In this document: positions 1 through 11,600 of the stretch, piece by piece | Layout: each line of letters opens with the position of its first letter | Position numbering within the stretch: the first letter of the stretch is position 1 | Source: Diabrotica undecimpunctata | Taxonomy: Eukaryota; Arthropoda; Insecta; Coleoptera; Chrysomelidae | Reading direction: 5' to 3' | DNA length: 64,000 nucleotides | Assembly: GCF_040954645.1 (NCBI RefSeq) | Contig: NC_092808.1 | Coordinates: forward strand, 85,567,389-85,631,388 | Notes under the pieces: model-generated | Told to the model about the DNA's origin: nothing | Databases searched by the model: none | Seen by the model: the letters and a program-made list of their open reading frames with translations, nothing else | Made by a program: the position numbers and the translations under genes

Positions 1-254
1 CAAAAATATGGAGACCATGGATGTTAATGAAGTGGTATGTACTTATGTGTATGCGACTAAATCTACGTTAAGTCAAAAACAAAATAAATATCTAAATGAC
101 AGAAATCTAAAAATGATCGAAATGGACGGAAATGAAGCACAAACTAATAAATACAAATTCTATATTATAATGTAAAATTAAAAAGTAAAAATAATAGATA
201 CGAAGAGTAAATTAGTGACATATAAAAATAATGGCTGCCTAAAAATTTCAGGCA

Positions 255-430
255 GAGAAAACTAGTATAGAAAAGACGAAAAGGCAGACCAAGACAAAGA
301 TGCAGTTATTATGTCAGAAGAGATTTAAGGAACTATTAAGGTATAAGACTAGAAGAAAGTAGTATAGAATATAACAGAATAAAAACAAGTAATGAAGAAA
401 TACAGGAAAGTGCTCTGTATAGATTATGGT
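255..430 (+). mobile_element. Possible LINE 3'-end relic
   Basis: The conceptual translation has a basic stretch resembling the GRRKRGRPRxRW motif near the C-terminus of insect LINE reverse transcriptases, followed by about 40 residues without recognised similarity and one stop codon. There is no other domain around it. The call rests on this motif only and is weak. Confidence 0.25.
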
Positions 431-659
431 GTAACACAAAAATTAATTTATTTGTGATTTTGCAATTTACAAGATATATTTCGTGTTGAGACTTTTGAAG
501 TTTGCATTATAGCATTGAAAATTATAACTTAGGCCATAGGCTTCAAGTCTTAAAGGTCTTTATTGATATTTTGTTGCAAATAATAAAATAAATCTCCTAA
601 CACAGAAGATAAAAAATGATAATAATTTCTACAATTTACAATAAGAACTTTCATTGTAC

Positions 660-835
660 CTTAAGACCTTCTTTATATTCTTCTACTACAATATCAATAT
701 CTGTAGAACTGCCAGAATTTTCATCATCTGAACCTACAATGGATTCATCGCCAGCTTCAGATCCTGTATCTTCATGAGCATCCATGGCCATTGATTTGAC
801 ACTGTAGTCATCCAGTAAAAGACATTCGCGCTCCT
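660..835 (-). CDS. Cationic amino acid transporter-like gene, acidic loop exon
   Basis: Last exon of the transporter-like gene visible in the window. It starts after a pyrimidine-rich acceptor ending in TTTTTTAG and ends at AAG|GTACAA. Its 176 bases open with two bases that complete the Glu codon begun by the exon at 7531-7719, and it ends in phase 0. The 58 codons are hydrophilic and very acidic (for example DAHEDTGSEAGDES), with no membrane segment. This fits the long cytoplasmic loop that many insect CAT proteins carry before their last membrane helices. The remaining helices and the stop codon must lie left of base 1. On its own this exon would not be recognised; its placement rests on phase continuity and strand. 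Confidence 0.6.
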
Positions 836-1204
836 CTAAAAAATAGTTCAAATTATAATTCTTTAATTTTCTTAGAAAAAATTCTTTTAAATGTATAACG
901 TAATTTAACATTTTATTTAAGTTTTTCTTTTTAAAATAAATAAAATAAGACACAAGTAATGAAACCAATATTTCTCCTCTAAGAACGAATTTTCGTTAGA
1001 ACAAGTAATTTCGCTTTAGAACAACATTGCTTTATTCCTTGTATCTTTTATTTTAAATTACTGAATTTATCGCTTTTGTTGTGCTTTTAGTCACTTTCAT
1101 TTTAAAGGTACTCTACAAGTAATTATGTCTTTCTATTTTTTGTTGTTGTGGTCTTTTGCGCCCAAGTTATTAGAAAATTCTAGTATTTTCCTATAGAGAT
1201 ATCT
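836..1204. other. Intron sequence, nothing recognised
   Basis: Noncoding sequence directly upstream (minus sense) of the acidic exon. I see only its acceptor pyrimidine tract at the left edge. Confidence 0.5.
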
Positions 1205-1660
1205 ATAAACGTACATTTGAATGCTAAGGGACACATAATAGAACAGGTAACTTCTATAAAATATTTAGGAGTAAATATCAACAGCCAGTGTAACAAAAAA
1301 AAATCTATAATGAATCGAACAAACAAGGAAAACACTCCTGAACATAAAAGAGTTGTTTACAAGATCAGACCCTAGTCTAGAACTCAGCATCTAAATGATT
1401 AGATATTACGTTTTCTCTGTCTTGTCATATAGTTGTGAAAGTTGGTTAATGAACTCTGAAACAGAAAAAAGAAAAGTTGTCTTTGAGATGTATATATACA
1501 GATGGATGCTAAGAATTCCAACGATAAGGTACTTTGGCGAAAGGATAAAAAATAAGAAGAACTAAGGATGATCAAAAAGAAAATAATATGTTATAAAATA
1601 AAGTCCTGGCGATACTGTCTTATAAAGAAAGAACGAAATCCTAATTGGGACATATGAAAC
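1205..1660 (+). mobile_element. LINE reverse transcriptase C-terminal relic
   Basis: Translation in shifting frames shows the YLGVNINS motif that follows the RT thumb in insect LINEs. Then comes a segment reading VFSVLSYSCESW and FEMYIYRWMLRI, the conserved post-RT block also seen in the longer LINE at 1800-4345. Stops and frameshifts break it, and the catalytic RT domain is absent. It is an old fragment in the intron between the last two visible transporter exons. Confidence 0.6.
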
Positions 1661-1799
1661 TCATTTTCAATGCAAATTCTCCATAAATTTACACATCGAC
1701 ATAACAAAATAGGTGTGATCATTGGCTACGAAGTTTTATTAATATATCGTTTCTTGTCTTCATCTTTTATTTTACAATGACGTTACTAATATTGTCAAA

Positions 1800-4345
1800 A
1801 GGATTCGAAAAACGAAATAATACTAATAATGGGAGACTTTAATGCCAAAGTTGGCAAAGGACAAAGTGGAAATTTAGTGGGATCCTTTGGTCTAGGGGAA
1901 CGTAATGAACGCGGAGACCGTTTGATTGAATTTGCAACTGAAGAACAGCTCGTAGTGACAAACACCTTTTATGATCTTCCTGCAAGACGACTATATACGT
2001 GGAAATCTCCCCAGGATACTCCAGATCACACAGTACGAAATCAAATAGACTATATTCTTATTAACAAACGATTAAGAAACTCTATAACATCTGTTAAAGC
2101 GTACCCAGGATCCGACATAAATTCGGACTACAATCCACTTATCGAAAAAATGAAACTTAGTTTAAAAAAAGTTCAAAGACCAAAAATTATAAAGTACGAT
2201 ATTAACCAACTGAAAAATAAAACAGTAAAGGAAAAGGTACAAAAACATCTAAAAGAAAAGACGTGGGCTCGTACAGAAAAACCATGGGCCCGTACAGAAA
2301 CAGATAACACAGATGTAGAACTAGAAAATTTGCACAAAGTAAGTCAAGAAATAACAGAGAAATACTTAAAACCTAAAAGAACAAATAAAAAGGAATGGAT
2401 GACGAAGGAGATTCTATGTATGATGAAAGACAGAAGAAACGCTAAAGATAATAAGAATTACTACAACAACATAAATAACGAAATAAAAAGGGCTATTAAA
2501 AAAGCAAAAGAAAATTGGTTTAGCTCGAAGTGTACAGAGATAGAGTCATTACAATAAAAACATGATTCATTTAACCTCCATAAAAAGATTAAAGAAGCGG
2601 CAGGCTTATATAAACAAAAGAACACTGGATTCCTGACAGATAATCAGGGAAACATAGTACTGGAAATAGAGCATAAAAGAGATATTTGGATTAAATACGT
2701 GGAAAAAACTTTTGAAGATATACGAAGTAACACTGGTATTACAACAAACACCAATTGCGAATCTGGACCACCATTTACAGTCAAAGAAGTAAAATATGCC
2801 ATCAAAATCACCAAAGATGGTAAAGCAGTAGGCCCTGATAATTTTTACTCAGAATTTTTAAAACTTATGGACTATGATGGCATAAAATGGTTGACAAATA
2901 TATTTAATAGTATATATGATACGGGCGTGGTTCCCCAAGAGTGGTTAGTGTCAACTTTTATAAGTCTTCCAAAAAAACCGAAAGAGAAAGAGAAAGAGAA
3001 AGAGAAAGAGAAAGAGAAAGAGAAAGAGAAAGAGAAAGAGAAAGAGAAAGAGAAAGAGAAAGTGCAAAGACTATAGAATTATAAGCCTTATGAGCCATTT
3101 ACTTAAAACATTTTTAAAGATCAAGAAATTCGGATTTCGTAATCAACTAACAAGAACACAATTCGGATTTCGTGATGCTCTGGGAACACGGGAGGCCCTT
3201 TTCGCTGTACAGGTGCTATTTCAGAGATGCAGGGATGTGAATTGTGACATATACGTATACTTTATAGATTACCAGAAGGCATTTGACAGAGTAAAACATG
3301 ACAAATTAATGACTCTAATGCAAGAAATTAGAATTGACAACAAAGATCTTGGAATTATCAGAAACATTTACTACAATCAAACGGCCAAAATCAAAATAAA
3401 AAACCAGTTAACTGATAAAATTGCAATAGAACGTGCGAGTACGACAGGGCTGTATTTTGTCTCCATTGTTGTTTAATATTTATTCTGAATGGGTATTTAA
3501 GGAAGCTTTAGACGGTTGTGCGAAAGGAATACTAATAAACAGTAAATGGTGAATCTAATAACATTAGATATGCAGATGGCACTATAGTTTTTGCCGATAA
3601 TCTGAATGACTTACAGATATTAACAAATCGCATAACAGAAGTCAGCAACAGATACGGACTAGCTCTTAACATAAAGAAAACCAAATTTATGACAATTAGT
3701 AAAAATCCAATACTAAACGCTCAACTTACAATCAACCAACAGAATATCTAAAGAGTCAAGCAATATACATATCTAGGCACCAATTTAAATAGCCAATGGG
3801 ACCACTCAGCAGAAATTAAATTAATTAACAGCATTCGTTAGAATGAGAACCATTTTCAACAGTCGAGAGATATCATTAAAAACAAAATGCCGTCTATTGC
3901 ACTGCTACATATTCACAGTTCTGCTCTATGGAATGGAAGCATGGACACTGACTGTTGCATCTACGAATCGGCTCGAAGCTTTCGAAATGTGGTGTTATAG
4001 GCGCATCTTACGTATATCCTGGGTTGACAGAGTTACTAATTTGGAGGTCCTGCGTAGAATGGGGAAAGAATGTGAAATTCTCATGACCGTCAAAACTAAA
4101 AAGGAATATCTAGGACATGTAATGAGAAATCAAGAACGTTACGGCCTTCTCCAGCTGATTCTTCAAGGAAAAGTAAATGGTAAGAGAGAACCGGGAAGAA
4201 GACGCATTTCCTGGCTTCAAAATTTACGAAAGTGGTATAACACGACTACCACTGAACTGTTTCGCGCTGCAATAAACAAAGTAAAGATAGCCGTGATGAT
4301 CTCCAACATCCCGAACGGATAGGCAGTTTAAGAAGAAGAAGTCTT
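1800..4345 (+). mobile_element. 5'-truncated APE-type LINE (RTE-like) with broken ORF2
   Basis: Non-LTR retrotransposon copy. The first readable segment (1829-2557) begins in the middle of the apurinic-type endonuclease (MGDFNAKVGKG, later QIDYILIN), so the 5' end including the N-terminal endonuclease is missing. RT follows in pieces: 2699-3076 (GKAVGPDNFYSEFLK), 3090-3476 (FIDYQKAFDRVKHDK), then frame changes through the RQGCILSPLLFNIYSEW block. The catalytic box reads YADG instead of YADD. The C-terminal block is 3843-4322 (LLYGMEAWTL, GHVMRNQERY). The copy ends in a short AAG tract, as in the neighbouring LINE at 4482. Frameshifts, a stop in the RT core, the altered catalytic Asp and the hexanucleotide expansion at 2979-3062 make it non-functional. 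The exact clade is uncertain. Confidence 0.85.
2979..3062 (+). repeat. (AAAGAG)n microsatellite inside a LINE RT
   Basis: About fourteen nearly perfect AAAGAG units, read as Lys-Glu repeats. They sit between the RT block ending in SLPKK and the CKDYRIISLMSHLLK block. In related LINEs these two blocks are separated by only a few residues, so the repeat expanded after insertion and also shifted the frame. Confidence 0.9.
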
Positions 4346-4481
4346 CATCTTTAATGTTGTGTAAATTGTTTTACTTATGTAATGCTACCATGCTAATGTT
4401 AATTTTGTGATCAATGTTGGTCTTTGTTCAATTCTTACACACTAGACATACTTAGTTTGTAAATACCTTCTTGTAGCTTCT

Positions 4482-4965
4482 TCTTCTTCTTCTTTTGGCA
4501 TCATAACCCTGGATGGGTCTTTGCCTGTCTGGCTATGTCCTTCCATTCAGATCTCTCTTGTGCCCTTCTTCTCCATTGTCTTATGTTCATTGTTTTCAGG
4601 TCGTCTTCCACGTCATCCAACCATCTCGTTCTGGGCCTTCCTTTTTTTCGCCTTCCTATGGGCTTCCATTGTAACATTTTCTTTGTTGTTTTTGCATCGT
4701 TTTGTCTCTGCACATGTCCCAGCCATGACAGTCTTTGACTTTTCACAAATCTTACAATGTCATAACCTTCATTTAACTCATTAACCTCGTCGTTTCTCCT
4801 GATTCTCTATGTGCCATCTTCCTCTTGTACCGGGCCATATACTTTCCTCAGTATTTTTCTCTCGAATGTCTCGAGTTGGGCTTCATCTTTTTTCGTCATT
4901 ACCCAAGTTTCACATCCATAGGTTACTACGGGTTTAATCAGTGTTCTTGTAGCTTTCTTCTAGAA
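4482..4965 (-). mobile_element. LINE 3' fragment, RT C-terminus
   Basis: Minus-strand remnant of a second LINE placed tail to tail with the copy at 1800-4345. The readable part (4501-4746) has LSWLGHVQRQ and GRRKKGRPRTRWLDDV, the C-terminal motifs of this LINE group. Upstream in minus sense a frameshifted VTYGCETWVM block extends to about 4965. It ends in a GAA/AAG trinucleotide tail at 4482-4497. The RT core is absent. Confidence 0.75.
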
Positions 4966-5169
4966 TTTTCGATTATTAGGTGACCATCGGAAAAAGGTAT
5001 TTTTTGTGTAAATTAATTTATTTGTATACCTGACTGAAATTGAGTTATCTTTAACTCAAGTTTGGTGGTTTTCATTGCACACTCTCAGTCACTGTAGACT
5101 TGGAAAACCCTTCACCTCTACGAACTTAATGCCAATGTATAAATAACATGATAGATAACAGCATCACCA

Positions 5170-6115
5170 TAGTCACTTTCCCTGATGTACCACAGGTTTA
5201 CGTTCAAGTCTCGCACAACGGATTATACAGAAAGCTGATTCACTTTAGGTTACCGTCACAATTCTTAAACAGTATTAAATCTTATGTGAAAGACAAAAAT
5301 GTAAGAGTAAAAATATAGGATCATATATCAACACCCTTCATATTTCTTTAACTCCAAAAACTAGGCTTCCCCAGGGTGCCATATCTTTGGTCACTGTTGT
5401 ACATCATATACAATAGTGACCTTCTTCTTAAGGTACCTTATTCATTTACTGACTTTGCTTGATGGCAATTCTGGCATACTCGTTTCGATCTTGTGCATCT
5501 AGGAAAACTGCATAGGCATCGTGATTTATTTATTCCCTTATATTCTTTAGCAACGAGTATTTCTTTTCTCTGATGTTTCTTTTTCCTTTAATCTTTCCAC
5601 CCAACTTCTGCTCTAGATAGACGATACGGCCTTATTAATATTTATAAAGCGATAATCCTGTAACAGCATTCCAGATAGCACAAGCTTTATAAAAAATCGT
5701 TGTAAGTCGAGTTACAATAATTGCGATCAAAACGCAAACTACCATCTTCAGATGCCCAACATTATCTACCAAAGTCATTAATAGCTTTGATAACCAATAT
5801 TTCGAGGAATTTATTAAAGAAAGACTCTTATTTAAATTAACACCAACTTATCTAAGATGAGAAGCTGTTGCCAGGATTCTCAGCTGGGATGCTGATCTAA
5901 AGGCAACTTTAAACATGCTGAAAAATAGAGGTCCACTTGCGGGAAGGATTGACAAAACGCAAGCAAAAACTTTCATTTACGCATATAAAACCTACATCCG
6001 ACCGGTTATAGTGTAAAAATGGAATATCTACTGCATCTTTAATTCCTATCAGAAATAAAAACTTCTGAGTACTGAACGCTGTATTCTGCGTAGGGTAAAC
6101 TCTAGTCTCCTTTAC
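5170..6115 (+). mobile_element. Degraded Jockey-like LINE RT relic
   Basis: Two separated stretches read as RT. At 5230-5440 the translation includes FLNSIKSYVKDKNVRVKI followed by a damaged form of the VPQGSVLGP block and LLYIIYNSDL. At 5830-6115 it reads LNMLKNRGPLAGRI and YKTYIRPVIV, the post-RT region. Many stops and a missing catalytic segment show long decay. Assignment to Jockey is by motif style only. Confidence 0.5.
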
Positions 6116-6164
6116 TTTGACCTTGTCAAATTACTTCTTACGGCCCACGAAACATAGATCTGCC

Positions 6165-7010
6165 AGATTGTGGTATTCTAATGATTTCTCTTGCACTTGC
6201 TTTATTATAAATATAGCGTTGGTGCATGATGTTCCCGTCCTAAAACCTTGTTGTTTTTCTGCTACTGTTAAAATTTCATTTAGTTTATTTATTATCACTT
6301 TGGTTGTTAATTTTAGAGTTGTGTTTAATAAATTAATTGCTCTGTATGATTGATCTCCACTCTTGAGGAATTCTGGTTTGTTCTATTATTTTTGGAATAG
6401 TTTTAAAAGTAGTTTGGTCAGATCTGGTCCCCCGTACTTTAGGAGTTTGTTCGGTATTCTGTCCTCTCCTGGCGATTTTCTATTTTTTATTTTCCTTAAT
6501 GCTTGCCAGTGTTTTCGTTTTAGTTGTTTAATTAAAGTATTCGTCTCGATTTGTTTATAGTGGCTTATGCCTGTTTGTATTTGTGTTTGTTGTGTTCTGT
6601 ATTGTAAAAAGACTTTCTTTTTTTCTTCACATGTTGTCTTTACTGACGCTCTGAAACATGGGGTTTTCTTTTTTGATATGTAAGTGTTTGTTACTTTTGT
6701 CTCTCAAAGTAATTCTGTTGCTACGTTAGTTATGTTATTTTTGAGTTTTTCGTAGCTTTCCTCGATGTTATCGTTCTTCTCTCTGATTATTTCTTTGTAT
6801 AAGCATTTAGTGGATTTCCTATTTAGTAGTTCGAATTTTATTTTTGTTTATGTTGGCGCCGCTCTCTTGGGTGTGAAGTATTTCAGGATGATTCCTATTT
6901 TACATAATACTACTCGTTATCTACATCTGCTGAGTTAAGGCATCTTACTTTGATTATTTTTCATGGATATATATGTCTGTTGGTTATTAATTATCTCTGA
7001 TGGCTATATT
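6165..7010 (-). mobile_element. LINE fragment, endonuclease-RT junction, family shared with 49560-52240
   Basis: Minus-strand translation gives KSPGEDRIPNKLLKYGG at the start of RT and a block ending in QQGFRTGTSCTNAIFI, broken by stops. The DNA closely parallels part of the longer copy at 49560-52240. The shared text includes the stretch around AGGAGTTTGTTCG and the segment at 6850-7000, which matches 51810-51960. It therefore comes from the same family. Both ends are truncated. Confidence 0.7.
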
Positions 7011-7530
7011 AAAAATAATAATTTTTCACTCAGATATCGAACTTTGAAAATGTCAATTTTTGCGTTTTTTCAGACCTTAAATTGCTTGTAACCCGAAAAC
7101 GATACAATTTAGAGAAAAGTTACTACATATCTTTTTTGCTCAGAATAAACCAGTTAACCAAAAAAAAAACTTTTTCCAGACAAACAATTAAATTTAACAA
7201 TTTATTAAAAACAGGGTTTAAACAATTTTTGACCATCATTTTCCCTGAGCAACATAAATTTTTGTTATGAGGCGACAATTTTAAGAAGATTTTTTAAAAA
7301 TGTGGAATAAGATTATTTTTACTACTGCCAGTGCTACAAGAAAGGTTAGAACAGAGGAAAAGCAACAACAAACGGAAAAGCTAGTAAACGTCTAAGTACA
7401 TGTATGAGATGGATTATAAAGTAAAAGTAGTACATATAATATAGTTTTATAGGTAAACGGTAATTATGCTGAAATGTATAAAATAAAATGCTAATCGATA
7501 TATAAAATCATTTTTAATAACTAAACTTAC
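7011..7530. other. Intron sequence, nothing recognised
   Basis: AT-rich sequence with homopolymer runs. Open frames here are short and have no recognisable motif. Confidence 0.5.
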
Positions 7531-7719
7531 CAACTCTTCGCCCAGGGGCTATTTTCTGAGTGATATTTGTAGGAGAACCTAATTTGTGAATGTAGTAAGG
7601 CTTCCTTTTAAACCAATTTCTAAGTTTCTCTTTGAGTGTTGCCCAGTTAAGATTACTTCGTAATATAGAGTTTTGACCATTACCTTGTAGTTTACTATAT
7701 TGAATGTTACTGTTGTGAA
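7531..7719 (-). CDS. Cationic amino acid transporter-like gene, cytoplasmic loop exon
   Basis: Internal exon bounded by an ATTTTAG acceptor and a GTTG|GTAAGT donor. It is 189 bases long: two bases complete a Val codon from the exon at 20688-20834, 62 full codons follow, and one base is carried to the exon at 660-835. The sequence is basic and hydrophilic (for example LKEKLRNWFKRKPYYIH) with no membrane helix. That suits the long cytoplasmic loop after the RYxPE motif in CAT transporters. It has no independent family motif. The 12.97-kb intron upstream of it holds most of the PLE-type arms in the window. Confidence 0.65.
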
Positions 7720-8079
7720 CTAAAATCATAATAAATTAATCAGTCACAGCAAAATTTTTTTCTGAATTCACAAAAAAAATATCTACATATAAGTTTATTC
7801 TCTCAAATATTGTATAAACAAATCTACTTTTGACTATAATCTCGGTCTTGTAGTATTATATCCTAGTTTAAGCATTGAAGTTCAAAAGATAGATAAAAGT
7901 CATATACTCGGTTTACTAATCCCATTCCCAACTCTTAGTAAAGTAAATTCAGTAACTATGTTTTAGCTACGTTGAGTGTTGGTGAAAGTTTGATCTACTG
8001 GAAGTGTCTGATGTGTCTATCCGTGACGAATGCTAGCAATCATCACGACAATTTTATTTTTATCTTGATATAAGGTTGA

Positions 8080-8540
8080 ATGCTCGAATACATGAACTTT
8101 GATAAAATAAATCCGGGTCCAGATGGAATACTAGTAGAAATGTTGAAGGAGGGGAATGAAATTATTCTCGAAGAATTGAATAAACTTTTCAACGAATGTC
8201 TTCACAGAGGAGAAGTCCCAGATGATTGGAATCAAAGTTTGACAATACTTTTCTTCAAAAAGGGAGACAGGGGAGATCTCAAGAACTATAGGCCAATCTT
8301 CCTGCTGTCCCAAATGTACAAATTATTTATGAGAGTAATAACTAACAGGTTAATGTCGAAGCTCGATAGCTATCAACCGGTAGAGCAGGCAGGATTCCGA
8401 AAAGGTTACAGTACAGCGGATCATCTTCTTACAGTCAGAACTCTAATAGAGAAAGCCAATGAATATCACTTGAACTTACATATTGGCTTCGTTAATTATG
8501 AAAATCCATTCGACTCCATAGAACTTTGAGCAATAGAGGA
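8080..8540 (+). mobile_element. LINE RT fragment with altered catalytic box
   Basis: One open stretch of about 149 codons covers the first half of an RT: GPDGILVEMLKEG, VPDDWNQSLTILFFKKGD, LKNYRPIFLLSQMYKL, QAGFRKGYSTADHL. The box that is normally FxDYEKAFDS reads FVNYENPFDS, so the first catalytic Asp is Asn. The RT ends abruptly where the inverted-repeat unit at 8543-8863 begins. Few stops suggest a younger age than the nearby relics. Confidence 0.75.
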
Positions 8541-8542
8541 TA

Positions 8543-8863
8543 CCCCCAGTCAATGGGAGAACTATAAAATTAATATATAAAAGCGTTACTCAAGACCAAC
8601 TAACCAATAGTGGGAGATGTTGAAATATACAACTATGGAGATGGTATATCTAAATTACGCAGAGGTATGGAGAGTGTAATTAACGCTAACTATAGATCAA
8701 TTGAACCTGAGCAAGCTAGTTTTGTAAATTGTTGAAAAATAAAATAGTAATGTTGAACAAACTATGAAATTAATAAATTCTTAGTGGGCATACTCACTGT
8801 TGGTCAGTTGGCCTTGGGTAACGCGTTTACATATTAATTTTGTAGTTCTCCCATTGACTGGGG
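8543..8863. mobile_element. 321-bp inverted-repeat (MITE-like) unit
   Basis: Arms at 8543-8613 and 8793-8863 are each 71 bases and reverse complements, with about eight mismatches, mostly transitions. Termini read CCCCAGTCAATGGGAG inward from both ends. The 179-base centre has no clear coding content. It directly follows the LINE RT fragment, which suggests insertion into it, but I could not define a target duplication. Confidence 0.65.
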
Positions 8864-9583
8864 ATTTAAACTTGAATTATACCCTTTTATACTTTGATTT
8901 CAATTTTGGTTTTTTAATTTTTAGTATTTTAATTTCATAGTCAGCTTTCTTCTTTTCTACAGTATTGATAGTGCCTGGTAGACCCTTTTATTGTAGTCAA
9001 CCACCCACTATCTAATAGATTGTTTAGTCTATTTCTTGCATTCATACGTTAAGTCCACTTCAATTGCTCTCAAACTAACACCCTAATTATTATAGACAGG
9101 TTTAAGTGTGAGATCTGGATTATGCAATCTAGTTAAAACATTCTATATGTCATATTTCATCAGTTGATTTCCTATAGTAGTGTCAGTTGAACCTTTGGTC
9201 AATGCTTAGTTACATAGAATTTTGAAATGTGCAGATCACATCTACATGATTGTGACTGCCCATCTAAGCTGTCATATGTCACATGTCACCTTAAAATTTC
9301 CGTTAATACTGGGAACCATTCTCTCTTCTATTGCCGAGCAGAATGTACCTTCGACTTTTTTAAATAATTTTAAACTGTTTGTCCTTGTTTAGTGTAGTGT
9401 TATGTTCAACTTTATGTTTCATTTTATGTTTATGACATTCTGCTATTGTTGGATAGCCCAAAATTGACAAAGTAAGTCTAAAACGTTAATCACAAAAAAC
9501 TTTTATCATCCATTAACTTCGAGTTTTTATCGAGGTTACTTAATTTCTTCATTTAAAAAAACGTTGCTTGGCTTATTTCAGAT
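8864..9583. other. Intron sequence, nothing recognised
   Basis: No gene motif seen. The segment just upstream of 9584 leads into the hammerhead-like motif and may be part of a decayed PLE terminal repeat. Confidence 0.4.
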
Positions 9584-9621
9584 GCCTCTGAAGATGCTCT
9601 AGGGAGCGGAAGTACTTGGGC
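9584..9621 (+). ncRNA. Hammerhead ribozyme-like motif, one core change
   Basis: Order of elements: stem I strand GCCT (9584-9587), box CTGAAGA (9588-9594), an extra T, stem II GCTC/GAGC with loop TAGG, GGA where GAA is expected (9608-9610), stem III palindrome AGTACT (9611-9616), cleavage-position T (9617), stem I strand GGGC (9618-9621). GGGC pairs with GCCT including one G-U. The single core change (A13 to G) probably kills cleavage. PLE-type hammerheads are known to have such minimal stem III and may act as dimers. No other PLE part is readable beside it. Confidence 0.55.
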
Positions 9622-10034
9622 CAGATTTAATTAATAAAACTGTGCTCGATATCTGCCTTTATTTTATCAAAATTTTTATCTTGCCCACAGCAACGCGAAA
9701 AGCTACGTAGACGTTGTGTTGAACAAGGTTCTAAGGCTCTTTAACCAGGATTTTCTTCTTTTTCCTGGACCTTGCATTTCAAATATTTATCCCTATAGGA
9801 TGGCTTGTAATAGCCATAATTTGATGGTATTTAGTACCATTTTATATCTTTTGATTTGATCAAATGATTTACCTTGTCACACAACTTGTAAATTCTCTTA
9901 TAGATTATCGCAATAAACAGTTTTAGAAGACGACTCTTGGGTTTTAAAGAATTTCTCCAGAGTTGTATATGTTAAGTATCTTTGTGATTATTGCTACTGA
10001 TTCATTGTCCATTGTTGTTCATTGTTATCGGTTC
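9622..10034. other. Intron sequence, nothing recognised
   Basis: No coding or structural signal seen after the hammerhead-like motif. Confidence 0.4.
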
Positions 10035-10330
10035 GCTTAAGTTTTTCTACTATGTGATTTAAGACTGAACTTTCTGCAGCATATCCTTGGCCCATCATTT
10101 ACTTCCTCTGCTAGATCAACAGGGTTGTCTCTTAGTTCTTTACACAGTTTCTCTAGATATTCGTTCCACGTTTTTATTTTACTCTGTTTTTGCTTCATTG
10201 CTTTTTTTAATTGGGCTTCTCTCATTTTCGGTATATTTATTACTTTTTACCTGGCCAAATCATTTTTGGCTCTGCTTATTTGATCCATCAGATTTAGGAT
10301 CTCATTTGTCATTTTCTTAATTTATATGCC
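10035..10330 (-). mobile_element. Possible LINE endonuclease-RT linker relic
   Basis: Minus-strand translation gives a Lys-rich segment (LKKAMKQKQSKIKTWNEYLE) followed by LCKELRDNPVDL. It resembles the basic linker before RT in R1/Jockey-type LINEs, where a DPWG motif is usual. The motif is altered and no RT follows, so the assignment is tentative. Confidence 0.35.
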
Positions 10331-11149
10331 TTTAAGTGTTTTTTCTTTATATTTTGAACTACATGAGGATATCTCCAAGTGTTCTACTTTCGAGGTGGCA
10401 CTTGGAAAATTGTGTAGGTGACAACTAGTTGTGAGTACTTCGCGAACATTTATAGGAGAGTTTGTCTCTTGTTTCTTACTCTAAGTTCATGTGCTTAGCT
10501 GTTCTGCATCTTCTCTCCAGCTCCAAACTTTGCATCACAAAATTATATAAGGATAAGCACTTACTGTCTTGGAATGTTAACTCCGCTATTCTCATTGTTT
10601 TAATATGCATTCTTTTCATCTATTCTGTGGTCCATTCTTTCTTGCATAAGGTTTTGACATTTCATGTGCAGATTTTAATATTCTTTTTGCAGTTCAATTT
10701 ATCACCTTTGGTGTAATCAAAAATGCCTCTGCGGAGATCCGATTGGAGGATTTACTCTGAAATTTATTTTAATATTGAGCATTGCCATGATTGTTTACCT
10801 AATTGGGCATTTTTCTGTGGATCTTGATTGAAGTGTTTGCTTTACTTGTGTTTCCCATCCTTATACCGTTGACCAAATTTTTGGTTCATCCGATTTTGAG
10901 GCCGATTCCTTAACTCCAAGAAAAAAGGGTGCCCCATCACTTCCAACTTATCCGCCTGCAACCGTTAATCAGTAAATGAACCAGTCAATAAAACAATTAA
11001 AAATATTAAGATATCTTATTTGTTGGATAACAACATAATGTAGATCGGAAAATAAAAATTTGAAAGAGAGAGGAAATGTCAAGAGCAGCCTTTGTGAGGA
11101 TAAAAAAATCTACTAACATACACCTCTCTATTTTTAAACTAACCGTACC
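10331..11149. other. Intron sequence, possibly more LINE remnants
   Basis: Minus-strand frames near 10550-10740 contain short basic stretches that could belong to the same LINE as 10035-10330, but stops are frequent. Nothing else recognised. Confidence 0.3.
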
Positions 11150-11600
11150 GATTTAATTTAACTTACGCATTTACGTGTTTGCTGTATGAAGTTGAAACAT
11201 GCACACTGGAAACACTTGCAATAAACAAATTGGAAATATTTGAGATGTGGAAATTTCAAAGATTATAAAAAAATATTCTGGGCAGAATTTATAATACATA
11301 GAGAATACTTGATACGTACGCAATATGATAGGAACCTAGTTGCAACAATCAACAAGTGGACAACAAGATATCTGGGATATATTTATAGAAGCCAGATATA
11401 GGTGTTTATAACGGGAATTATAGCTTAAATTATTAATATTATAAATAAATGTATCCAGAAAATAGAAACTGCTTATGGCTAAAGACCTAAAAGAGGAGAC
11501 TAGAATGGACTCAAATGACTTATTAAGAGTAGCAAAAGATAAAGAACAATAATTCACCAAAACTTTAGTAGAACTTTTAGTAAAACTTTCGTAATAAAAA
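11150..11600 (+). mobile_element. LINE RT C-terminal relic
   Basis: Plus-strand translation reads YEVETCTLE, LEIFEMWKFQRL, then a broken YLGYIYRSQI. These correspond to the ESWTLT, LEAFEMWxYRRxLRI and LGHxMRN blocks of the LINE at 1800-4345. Frequent stops mark an old copy. Confidence 0.5.

Noticed and set aside
4521..4784. Plus-strand frames of 67-87 codons
   Set aside because: They lie antisense over the LINE C-terminus at 4482-4965, which has recognisable motifs on the minus strand.
5735..5790. A CTGAAGATGG segment on the minus strand resembling the hammerhead box
   Set aside because: No GAA box follows at the right distance, and no paired stem II or palindromic stem III can be built.
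6117..6560. Two plus-strand open frames rich in Phe and Cys
   Set aside because: Antisense to the LINE RT blocks on the minus strand; composition is typical of a reverse-complement reading.
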